A DNA stretch of 44,212 bases from Neptuniibacter pectenicola (GTDB taxonomy: Bacteria > Pseudomonadota > Gammaproteobacteria > Pseudomonadales > Balneatricaceae). Within the stretch, counting starts at the first letter, position 1; every line of letters starts with the position of its first letter. The notes beneath the pieces are model-generated. The model was not told where the DNA came from and ran no database searches. It saw only the letters and a list, made by a program, of their open reading frames with translations. Shown one piece after another: positions 16,714 through 24,871 of the stretch. The position numbers and the translations under genes are program-made. The DNA is taken from assembly GCF_001597735.1 (NCBI RefSeq), contig NZ_LUTS01000016.1, positions 1 to 44,212 on the forward strand, read 5' to 3'.

Positions 16714-19197
16714 GTGAGCACCATGGCGGGTAATCTTCAGTTATTACTTGTGAATGGCGATCTGGAAAAATCTCAGATCTTGTCTAATTATCTGGCGGAG
16801 AATACTGGCTTTAATATTATTGTGGCCCATAGCGGTACGGCTGCAGTCGGTATGTTAAAGCAGTTACGCATCCATTGTGTTATCAGTGATATCTATTTAG
16901 AAGGGGTGGATGGTTGGCGACTAGCGCGCATGGTACGTTCAGGTATCTTCAACTGCAGTGCTGATATCCCTTTTATTGTTGTTTCTTCTACGTGGTGCAA
17001 ACGGATTGCGGAAAAGACCGCACGCGAGTTTGATATAGACCACCTTCTACCTTTTGAACAATACCCCCGTCTTAAAGCGTTACTTGCACAGCCGCCTGCT
17101 ATCCATCGTGAACTACGCAAAGACCGCGTTCTCGCTATAGAGGATACTGCTGAAACGGCCCACTTGGTGCAACGGATACTGCACCAGCGTTTTGAGGTGG
17201 ACATTGCCTCAGATGGCGTGAGTGGTTTAGCGTTATGGCGCGAGAAGAAACACCCTATTGTCTTACTTGATGTCATGCTGCCCGGCATGTCCGGCCCTGA
17301 AGTGATGGAGCAGATCTTAGCGGAAAATCCTGCGCAGACGATCGTTATCATGACTGCCCATGGCACGATGGATCTCGCTGAGAGTTTAGTGTTAAGGGGC
17401 GCGGCTGATTTTATTAGTAAGCCGTTCCAAGCGAATCAGCTACGAAAAGTGTGTGAGATTGCCGCCCACCGCGAAGATTTTATGGTGAGTAATGAGCAAT
17501 TTGCCGAGACGGTTGCTCGTTTGAAAGAAAGCAAAGATGCGCTGGAGAGCTTAGCGCATGAGCACAGAAATATACTGGATAACTTGACTACCGGGGTACT
17601 GGAACTGGATAGCCAAGGCCGTATTGTTTTTGTGAATCACGCTTGGTTGCAGATGACGGGTACGACGGAGTCGAGCTCATTACAGAGTGTTTTTACTAAT
17701 GTTGTCTATATTGACCCGTTAAGCTCAACCCACGAAATTCAGCACGCCCTAGCGCGTATTATTGCCAAGCCAAGCGAACGATTCCGGCTGGAATTTAAAA
17801 TCAAAGATAAATTTAATGAGGCCATTTGGGTCGAGGCGCGCTTCACTGGGATGCAGCGTAAAGGGCAAGAGCTCTCTATCTTTGTGGCAATTGATGATAT
17901 CTCAGCTAGGCGGCGTGCAGAACAGCGGCTAGAGCATCTGGCGATGCATGATACGTTGACCGGCCTGCACAACCGTTATTTCTTTGATAATGAACTAATG
18001 CGGGTCGCGGCCTTTTCACGTCACAGCCAAATCAAGTATGGGCTGCTGTATATCGACTTGAACCACTTTAAGGCGATTAATGACACGCAAGGTCATCAGA
18101 AAGGTGACATCGTCCTTAAAAATGTAGCCGATAAACTACAGCAACGGATGACTGAAACAGAAAGCTTATTTCGTATTGGAGGGGATGAGTTTATTTTATT
18201 GTTGAGTGATACGGATGCGCAGAAAGCGGACGCCATCGCTCACGATATCTGTAAACTGATAGAGAAGGAGCCGTATCAGTTTGATGATCAAGTGTTCAAA
18301 GTCAGTTGCTGTATAGGTATTAGCCTGATCGACGGCAGCCTTGAAAAACCACAGGACTATTTGCAGCGGGCAGATATCGCATTATATGTGGCTAAACGCT
18401 ACGGTCCAGGTGGTGTGCATTTGCATACAGAACAGGATCAAGAGAGCGATGATGTGCGCTTGAGTATGCATTGGTTGTATACCGTAAGACACGCTATCGA
18501 ACGTGATGATCTGGTGCTGTATTACCAGCCGGTTTATCACATCCCTTCAGGGACTATTGCATATTATGAAGCGCTTGTTCGTTTGGTGATTGATGACAAA
18601 CTGGTGTATCCCGGTGAGTTTATCTCGGCCCTTGAGCGGTTTCAAGAAGCCTCCTTGCTGGATAAACATGTGATCTCTAAGGCGATAAAAACCTTGGCCG
18701 ATAACCCCAGGCTGCCAAAACTCGCTATTAACTTGTCTGCCCAAGCCTTTCAGAATGAACAACTTGTACCGTTAATCGCCGAGAAACTCGCGGAGTACAG
18801 TGTGGATCCCGCTCGAGTTATCTTTGAATTGACCGAGAGTGCGAGCTTAACAAACTTAAGTGCTACCCAGTGTATGGTTAAAACCTTAACCGAGATGGGC
18901 TGTGCCTTTTCTATTGATGATTTTGGGACGGGGTTTAGTACGTTCTCCTATCTAAAATCGTTCCCTGCCGAAACGGTAAAAATTGACGGCTCGTTTGTCA
19001 AAGAGCTGAAAAATAGCGAGATTGATCGCGCCCTTGTTCGTTCCATCCGAGATGTGGCATGGACGTTAGGGAAAATGACAGTGGCTGAATTTGTCGAAGA
19101 TCAAGAAACGCTCGACCTGCTAAAAGAGTTTAAGGTTGAATACGCCCAAGGTTATTTTCTTGGTAAACCCGCCCCTATCGAAGCTTTGGATATTTAG
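16714..19197 (+). CDS. REC-REC-PAS-GGDEF-EAL c-di-GMP protein
   Basis: 827 residues. A first receiver domain (about 8-125) keeps Asp59 but has VNGD in place of the acidic pair and no KP motif, so it may be non-signalling. A second receiver (138-255) is complete: IED, Asp186, MTAHG, SKPF. A coiled linker and PAS domain (about 285-395) follow. The GGDEF domain has an intact GGDEF at 489-493 but no RxxD inhibitory site. The EAL domain has EALVR at 619, ELTES and DDFGTGFS. Both c-di-GMP synthesis and breakdown are therefore possible in the cytosol. The GTG at 16714 is tentative; an ATG lies three codons in (16723). A ThDP-enzyme gene follows after 29 bp. No sensor kinase is adjacent on this strand. 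Confidence 0.92.
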   Translation: MSTMAGNLQLLLVNGDLEKSQILSNYLAENTGFNIIVAHSGTAAVGMLKQLRIHCVISDIYLEGVDGWRLARMVRSGIFNCSADIPFIVVSSTWCKRIAEKTAREFDIDHLLPFEQYPRLKALLAQPPAIHRELRKDRVLAIEDTAETAHLVQRILHQRFEVDIASDGVSGLALWREKKHPIVLLDVMLPGMSGPEVMEQILAENPAQTIVIMTAHGTMDLAESLVLRGAADFISKPFQANQLRKVCEIAAHREDFMVSNEQFAETVARLKESKDALESLAHEHRNILDNLTTGVLELDSQGRIVFVNHAWLQMTGTTESSSLQSVFTNVVYIDPLSSTHEIQHALARIIAKPSERFRLEFKIKDKFNEAIWVEARFTGMQRKGQELSIFVAIDDISARRRAEQRLEHLAMHDTLTGLHNRYFFDNELMRVAAFSRHSQIKYGLLYIDLNHFKAINDTQGHQKGDIVLKNVADKLQQRMTETESLFRIGGDEFILLLSDTDAQKADAIAHDICKLIEKEPYQFDDQVFKVSCCIGISLIDGSLEKPQDYLQRADIALYVAKRYGPGGVHLHTEQDQESDDVRLSMHWLYTVRHAIERDDLVLYYQPVYHIPSGTIAYYEALVRLVIDDKLVYPGEFISALERFQEASLLDKHVISKAIKTLADNPRLPKLAINLSAQAFQNEQLVPLIAEKLAEYSVDPARVIFELTESASLTNLSATQCMVKTLTEMGCAFSIDDFGTGFSTFSYLKSFPAETVKIDGSFVKELKNSEIDRALVRSIRDVAWTLGKMTVAEFVEDQETLDLLKEFKVEYAQGYFLGKPAPIEALDI

Positions 19198-19226
19198 TAT
19201 TCTGGCGTTTTATCGGAGTCGTAAGG

Positions 19227-21011
19227 ATGTTGGAGATAGAAGCCCCAACGGATGTTAGCTGTGATTTAAGCCTTGAGGCAGGGGATGTTGGTCAAGGCCC
19301 TACGCTGGATATGACCGCTTGTTACAGTGATTTGCTGGTGGAATACCTGCGCCAAATAAAGGTTAAAAATATTTTTGGTGTTCCTGGTGGCGCGATCGAA
19401 CCTTTTTTTGACGGCGTTGCCCGGCAGCAAGGTGATGAGCCAATAACGCTGGTTATCTCTCGACATGAAACGGGCGCCGCCTTTATGGCCGATGGCTACG
19501 CCCGGGAAACGCAGACAATGGGGGTGTGTTGCGCAACAACAGGGCCGGGTGCAACAAACCTAATAACCGGTGTCGCAAGTGCCTATGCGGATGATATCCC
19601 CATGTTGGTGATTACTGCCCAAACCGCATTACCTAAGTTTGGTAAACAAGCGTTGCAGGATAGCTCGAGCACGGCGATTGATACGGTAGGTATGTTTCGT
19701 TATTGCACCAAATTTAATACCTTGATCTCCCACCCTGATCAGTTTGAGCATGCGGTTGTTTCCGCCATTATGGCAGCTAATACGGTGCCCAAAGGGCCAG
19801 CCCATTTAAGTGTGCCTTCTGACATTTTTAACACCCGTCTTAGTAAAGCCACGTTGGTGCACGCAGGTGCGTTGCGTCAGCCATGGGCTAGCAATGATCA
19901 TAATAGTCAGGAAAAACTCCAACAGGCGCTCTTAGCCGCGAATCGTATCGTTATCTTGCTGGGTGACAACTGTGATGGTGCAAGCAGATCCATTATTCAA
20001 TTTGCTGAAACGTTTAATATTCCCGTGATCAGTGGACCAATGGGGAAGCGTTGGATCAATGAGAAGCATCCTCTTTATTGTGGCGTCTTTGGCTTTTCGG
20101 GTCATGACAAGGCACGCAGACTACTTGCTGAGCAGAAATACGATCTGTTGTTAGCGGTGGGTACTCGGTTAAGTGAGTTGAGCACCAATGGATGGGCGCC
20201 GACTATACTTAATGAAAAGTTGATTCATATTGATAGCACGAGCCAATATTTTAACCAGTCCAGTATGGCTCGGTTACATGTTCTCGGTGTGCTACCGCAA
20301 CTGTTTACGCACTTAACGCAGAAGCTGAGCCATAAAGCGCGCGGTGAATGCTGGTGGGAAGCGGATGAGAAAAAAACGGCTCCTCTTTTGCCCCATAATG
20401 AACGGGCGCTGGCACAGAGTAATGCGCAGCCGTTAAAGCCTCAGCGTTTATTTCATTACCTTAGTGAAACCCTATCAGATCAAACACGCATATTTATAGA
20501 TGCGGGTAATGCTTGGGCATGGGCCACCCATTATATGCAGCGCTGTAATGATCAAGGTTATTACCGTATTGCTATGGGCTATGGCTCGATGGGGTGGGCG
20601 ATCGGCTCCTCTATCGGCTCCCTCGTTGCTAACCCCACCGCTCCTCATGTCTGTATTACGGGGGATGGTAGTTATCTTATGAGTGGTCAGGAGTTGACGG
20701 TGGCCTTGGAGCAACGGATTCCCTTAGTGATGATTATCCTAAATGATAGTGCTCTTGGGATGGTTAAGCATGGTCAGCGACTGGGCGGCGCTGAGCAGAT
20801 TGGATTTACACTTCCGGTGATTGACTATGGGGCGATGGCGAGCTCAATGGGAATAGAGAGCTTTACTATCGCGTCAATTGATGCGTTAGAGCAGGTTGAG
20901 TTTGATGAGCTATTTGCCCGTCAGGGGCCGACCCTAATTGATGTAAAGATCGACCCTGAAGAGGAACCGCCGATGGGTGAGCGAATCAAAGGACTCGCCA
21001 CGAGTAAATAG
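19227..21011 (+). CDS. ThDP-dependent enzyme, acetolactate synthase-like
   Basis: 594 residues with the three domains of the family: ThDP N-terminal (about 30-200; catalytic Glu81 in RHETGAAF; GPGATN), central (about 220-355), and ThDP C-terminal with GDG at 479-481 and Asn506 ending the cofactor motif. The family decarboxylates 2-oxo acids and often condenses the product with a second one. No regulatory subunit (ilvN) is adjacent and the N-terminus carries about 28 extra residues, so biosynthetic acetolactate synthase is unlikely. Substrate unknown. An ATG at 19311 (residue 29) would remove the extension, but GGAG upstream favours 19227. It ends 7 bp before the convergent citrate-synthase-like pair. 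Confidence 0.85.
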   Translation: MLEIEAPTDVSCDLSLEAGDVGQGPTLDMTACYSDLLVEYLRQIKVKNIFGVPGGAIEPFFDGVARQQGDEPITLVISRHETGAAFMADGYARETQTMGVCCATTGPGATNLITGVASAYADDIPMLVITAQTALPKFGKQALQDSSSTAIDTVGMFRYCTKFNTLISHPDQFEHAVVSAIMAANTVPKGPAHLSVPSDIFNTRLSKATLVHAGALRQPWASNDHNSQEKLQQALLAANRIVILLGDNCDGASRSIIQFAETFNIPVISGPMGKRWINEKHPLYCGVFGFSGHDKARRLLAEQKYDLLLAVGTRLSELSTNGWAPTILNEKLIHIDSTSQYFNQSSMARLHVLGVLPQLFTHLTQKLSHKARGECWWEADEKKTAPLLPHNERALAQSNAQPLKPQRLFHYLSETLSDQTRIFIDAGNAWAWATHYMQRCNDQGYYRIAMGYGSMGWAIGSSIGSLVANPTAPHVCITGDGSYLMSGQELTVALEQRIPLVMIILNDSALGMVKHGQRLGGAEQIGFTLPVIDYGAMASSMGIESFTIASIDALEQVEFDELFARQGPTLIDVKIDPEEEPPMGERIKGLATSK

Positions 21012-21018
21012 CCCTTTT

Positions 21019-21852
21019 TTATCGCTCAGGTTTCTTTGGCAGGGGGCGAGGGGGAGCGCCGGTATAGGTGATATCTTGGCACTGTAATGGCAAATAGTAG
21101 CCCGCAGGGTTGTCTGCAGATTCGGCGTAACACGCTTGTACCCCGGCACTGACCCAAAGGGCCATAAGGCGGCTGAGATCAGGGTTTGAAAAACCTTGAT
21201 CGGCAAGAAAGGCTGCCATATACCCACCAAAATTAATCGATTCGCCCTCTTCCTTGGTTAGATACTCACTAATCTCCATCGCTAAGGCCTCGTGTGGGCC
21301 TATATCAAAACCCAGCTCCCGGCTGAGGCGATACATAGCGGTTACCCGTTCATCTCCTTTAGCGATAGGGCGCGCATAACCGGGGAGTGATAGGGTGTTG
21401 CCCTGCCTCTTTTGAATAATATCAAACAGGTTTTTTCCTTGGTCCACATCTTGTCGTGCCTGTTGAATAAAACCTAGGCAATGGGTGATGACGCCGGGAC
21501 CGTAAAGTAAAGCATCGGAGGCTTGAATCCCTGCCGTAACTGCGGCCACGGGTCGCGCTTTAGTGGAACCGGCTAAGGCGGCAACTTGGTTGCACCAGAT
21601 ACGAGAATCCGGCCAACTTAAACAGCTAAAACAGTTTTCTAGCCATGTGGCCACCTTGTCATTAGGTAGGCGGCCGGTTGTGTTTAGCACCAGTAGCTGA
21701 AACCAAGAGATCTGACCGATTAAGTCGTCCATCATGGAGTAACCGTGGTTATAAACGGCTTCACCGATTTTCCAACCGCCTTTACTGCTTGTGATTTTAT
21801 TACGCTGCTGGTCCCAGCCTTGCCAGTTAGAGGACCGTTTATTTGATGACAT
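21019..21852 (-). CDS. Citrate synthase-fold protein, partner 2
   Basis: 277 residues from the ATG at 21852, which has GAGG 7 nt upstream; a longer frame to 21921 overlaps its neighbour without a ribosome site. The citrate synthase fold is suggested by LYGPGVITHCLGFIQQA, LPGYARPIAKGDERV and SINFGGYMAAFL, which line up with the LHGGANE, GFGHRVYK and VDFYSG regions of GltA. By eye the catalytic His, His and Asp become Tyr, Ala and Asn. It is much shorter than GltA (about 430) and near citryl-CoA-lyase-like proteins in size. It overlaps the preceding gene by 14 bp, so translation is probably coupled and a heteromer is likely. Function unknown. Confidence 0.7.
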   Translation of the reverse strand: MSSNKRSSNWQGWDQQRNKITSSKGGWKIGEAVYNHGYSMMDDLIGQISWFQLLVLNTTGRLPNDKVATWLENCFSCLSWPDSRIWCNQVAALAGSTKARPVAAVTAGIQASDALLYGPGVITHCLGFIQQARQDVDQGKNLFDIIQKRQGNTLSLPGYARPIAKGDERVTAMYRLSRELGFDIGPHEALAMEISEYLTKEEGESINFGGYMAAFLADQGFSNPDLSRLMALWVSAGVQACYAESADNPAGYYLPLQCQDITYTGAPPRPLPKKPER

Positions 21853-22660
21853 AATTTTCCTCAGCAAGAAAGGGCATCTCAGTAATTGGACTGTCTGCTT
21901 TTTCCGCAGCTTGTGCTGCAATCCCCGGCGCGCAAGCGATCTGGAAAATAAGCTCCCCTTTATAAGGGCTAAACCCTAAATCAAGTAGGCAGGCCCCAGC
22001 GACCCCAGCGATTCGCCAGCTGATGGTTGGGTCTTTTACTCCCTCAATCATCGCGTTGGCCCAGTGTAAATGGGGGCCAGCGGTGCAGGATTGGACGAGG
22101 TTGTCGACCAGCTTTTTGGCATAGGTATCAGCGCTGCCATAGTAGGTGCCGAACCCCGCAGCCAGCATGATATCCCCCTCCGCAGCATTCATTCGTTGCG
22201 TATTGGCGGTTTTTGTTAATGTGTTTGCCGCGTCTAAAGGGGAGGTTTCATAGTGCTGTTGTAGGTATTTCATCGCTTGAAATACTTCATGGCTACCGCC
22301 CTGCTCACCACTGAATACGTTGAGGGATAGAGGGAGAATGTTGCTGACATGGGTTTTACTCACAGCTGCATTCATCGCTGCTCGGCAGGCGTTGTGCCGA
22401 GGCCCAGGGTGAATAAGGCTGGTCAGCAGGCGTTCCAATAGTTGATGTTGCTCTGGTGTAGGCAGCTCACCTTGAAAGAGAAGAAAAAGGACCTCTGAGA
22501 AGCTACGGTTATTGATTAAGGCTAAGTGTTCATAGCCATGACAGCGGGCTTCATTGACGGTGTATGGGTTTTCTGCAGAGGGGGTTTCTTGCCAGATGGC
22601 CGTACTTATTTTGTCACAAAAAGCATCATTACGGCTGCTTTCATCTACGTTCTTTACCAT
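21839..22660 (-). CDS. Citrate synthase-fold / citryl-CoA lyase-like protein, partner 1
   Basis: 273 residues. EARCHGYEHLALINNRSFSEVLFLLFQGELP (about 38-68) is the typical N-terminal helix pair of citrate synthases. GEQGGSHEVFQAM and AAGFGTYYGSADTYAKKL then match the positions of LHGGANE and GFGHRVYKNxDPRA, but with Gln and Thr in place of the two catalytic His. The C-terminal LGFSPYKGELIFQIACAPGIAAQA is also family-like. Short citryl-CoA lyase-like proteins in proteobacteria share this size. It lies 27 bp after the TonB receptor gene and overlaps its partner by 14 bp, so it appears to belong to the receptor/kinase operon. Whether it is catalytic is open. Confidence 0.7.
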   Translation of the reverse strand: MVKNVDESSRNDAFCDKISTAIWQETPSAENPYTVNEARCHGYEHLALINNRSFSEVLFLLFQGELPTPEQHQLLERLLTSLIHPGPRHNACRAAMNAAVSKTHVSNILPLSLNVFSGEQGGSHEVFQAMKYLQQHYETSPLDAANTLTKTANTQRMNAAEGDIMLAAGFGTYYGSADTYAKKLVDNLVQSCTAGPHLHWANAMIEGVKDPTISWRIAGVAGACLLDLGFSPYKGELIFQIACAPGIAAQAAEKADSPITEMPFLAEENYVIK

Positions 22661-22687
22661 GGCTAATCAAGGTCTCTTAGGTAAAAT

Positions 22688-24814
22688 CTAGAAACGATAT
22701 TCTAATTCTGCCCAAACGCTTCGTCCTTCGAGTGGGTAGTCGTTGGGGATGGAGCTGCTCGAAGGTTCGCTTGCGTGGGTATCCAGTAGGTTTTTCACGG
22801 TGAAGGCGAGTTTGACCTTTTCCTTTAGCATAGTGTGGGTGATTTTCGCATTCACCCAGTGGTAATCACTGAGCTTCGCACGGCTATCACCTTCGACGCG
22901 TGCTCTTTCGCCAATCCAATAATGTTGTAGGGAGCCCGACCACTTAGGTGAGAGGGTGTAATTGAGGTCAATGTAAGTGCTGTTTTGCGGCACGTCCGCG
23001 ACCTCTAGACCTGTGTTGGCATTTTTTGCATTCTGGTAAGCGTAGTTAGCATAGAGTTTTAGTGCGGGGCTTATTTTCCAGTCCCACTCTAGCTCGGCAC
23101 CATGGCCATCCTGATTATCTGTGTTTTGGTATTGGATAACACTGCCATTGGCTACAGTATCAATCAGGTCGGTCGCTTTGTAGCTGTATAAACTAAGTTT
23201 GATGCTGGTGTCGAAACTCGGGCGGTAATCAAAAGCCAGTTCATACGTTTCGATCTCTTCCGGCTGTAATTCAGGGTTACCTAACGCTGCAGGGTTGTTA
23301 ATGAGGTGTTGCTCGCTGAACGAGGGCGCACGGAAGGCGGTCCCGTAAAGTAGCTTAGTTGTTAGGTTATGCTGAGTTAACCATACCAGTGCTAAACGGG
23401 GGTTTATGGTATTACCAAAATCGGAATAGTGATCCCAACGTAGGCCGGCGGTAAATGACCAGTCATTATTTAATTGCCACTGATCCTGCGCTGAGAGAAA
23501 GTATGCGGTTCTTTTTTGAGGCTGTAGGTAGACGTCAGCACTGCCACTAACATTGGTAAGAGTTCCATCGACGGAGCCTTCTGATCCATCAATCACACCG
23601 GGGCCAAAGTTTTTGTACTCTTCCGTACTTATTTTATCTTGGCTCCAGCCCGATGCGATACGTATGGTGTGGTTATCGTAACCCGAAAATATACCGGCGA
23701 GTTCGAAACGGGTGGTTTCGGCGAGCGAGTGAGGGTTGCCTATATAACCATCGGTAAAAGTGACAAGGCCCGATAGCGGGGTAGAAAACGCGTTACCATC
23801 GGTACCTATCGGGAGCGTGCTGCCTTTGGGGAAAAGTAAAAAATAGGAATCACTGACGGTTCGAAGGTAAGACAGGTCAGCCTTAACATTGAAGTCGGTG
23901 ACGATATCATTGTCATAACTTAGGTGGGTGAGAAACTGCTCGGCGTTTTGGTAGCCGGTGGAATCTAATGCGAGCGCGCCCCCTTGACCTACCCCCGCTT
24001 CATCTTGTTTCCAGTACCAGTTATTCCATGACCAGTTACCGGCGGAAAAGTCTAATTGTAGATTGGTTGTGTCATAGCTGGTTTGCAACGCGTTGGGTGC
24101 CTGAGAGGCATTGGTTGCATAAATTCCATCAAAGGTTGTTTGCAGATCCGTATCCACGATCCGGCCGCTATCGCCATCGCTTGTCTGGTTATCGAGGGCA
24201 AATGAGACAGAAAAATCCTCATCCGTAAAACCTTTGCGTACCCAGGTATCTCTACTATTAAAACTACCGATGCGAACACCGGCGGCCCCTTTTTGGTTTT
24301 CGGTCGCGTCGCGGGTAATGATGTTAATTACACCACTGAAGGCATCTGCACCATAGACGGCGGAGCCGGGACCACGAATGACTTCAATACGGCTGATATT
24401 GCTAACAGGCATACGGAAGGTAAAGGCTAGGCCACCGTTGTAGTTATGTTTTAATTCAATGCCATTTAATAGGATTAATATTTGCGGGTTAAAGCCTGTT
24501 TTGATGCCGCGTACTGAAAGCACAGGGTCTAGACGGCTTAAATCTGAGGGCATGAGGTGTAAGCCGGGTATACGTTCAAATACTTCGAATAGATGGGTAA
24601 CACCCATAGCGGAGATAGTATCCGCATTAATCACGCTTGCGACGGAGGGTGCTTTGCTGATCGGTGTATGGGTACCGGTTGCAATACTGACGAGCGTTTC
24701 CTCTCCAAAGAAGTCTGCGAATTCACTTCCTGGGGCAAAGACATTTTCTTCAGCCGCAAGGGAGCCGGCAAAGAGAGATGTGAGCAGTGTAAGTATACTT
24801 AGCCTGTTTTTCAT
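22688..24814 (-). CDS. TonB-dependent outer-membrane receptor
   Basis: 708 residues from the ATG at 24814 (AGTAGG upstream); an in-frame TTG eight codons earlier is rejected. A signal peptide ends at about AGSLAAEEN. A TonB-box-like EETLVSIATG comes next, then the plug domain (about 48-160; VEVIRGPGSAVYGADAFSGVINIIT) and the 22-strand barrel, which closes with an aromatic residue (EYRF). Such receptors import siderophores, vitamins, sugars or other large substrates using TonB energy. No Fur box was seen upstream of the operon, and no tonB-exbB-exbD is in the window. The substrate cannot be read from sequence. Downstream of a histidine kinase gene by 57 bp. Confidence 0.92.
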   Translation of the reverse strand: MKNRLSILTLLTSLFAGSLAAEENVFAPGSEFADFFGEETLVSIATGTHTPISKAPSVASVINADTISAMGVTHLFEVFERIPGLHLMPSDLSRLDPVLSVRGIKTGFNPQILILLNGIELKHNYNGGLAFTFRMPVSNISRIEVIRGPGSAVYGADAFSGVINIITRDATENQKGAAGVRIGSFNSRDTWVRKGFTDEDFSVSFALDNQTSDGDSGRIVDTDLQTTFDGIYATNASQAPNALQTSYDTTNLQLDFSAGNWSWNNWYWKQDEAGVGQGGALALDSTGYQNAEQFLTHLSYDNDIVTDFNVKADLSYLRTVSDSYFLLFPKGSTLPIGTDGNAFSTPLSGLVTFTDGYIGNPHSLAETTRFELAGIFSGYDNHTIRIASGWSQDKISTEEYKNFGPGVIDGSEGSVDGTLTNVSGSADVYLQPQKRTAYFLSAQDQWQLNNDWSFTAGLRWDHYSDFGNTINPRLALVWLTQHNLTTKLLYGTAFRAPSFSEQHLINNPAALGNPELQPEEIETYELAFDYRPSFDTSIKLSLYSYKATDLIDTVANGSVIQYQNTDNQDGHGAELEWDWKISPALKLYANYAYQNAKNANTGLEVADVPQNSTYIDLNYTLSPKWSGSLQHYWIGERARVEGDSRAKLSDYHWVNAKITHTMLKEKVKLAFTVKNLLDTHASEPSSSSIPNDYPLEGRSVWAELEYRF

Positions 24815-24871
24815 AACGCCTACTTTATATAACCCCAAGTTATTGTAGAGGTTGACCCGTTAATTACCAAT

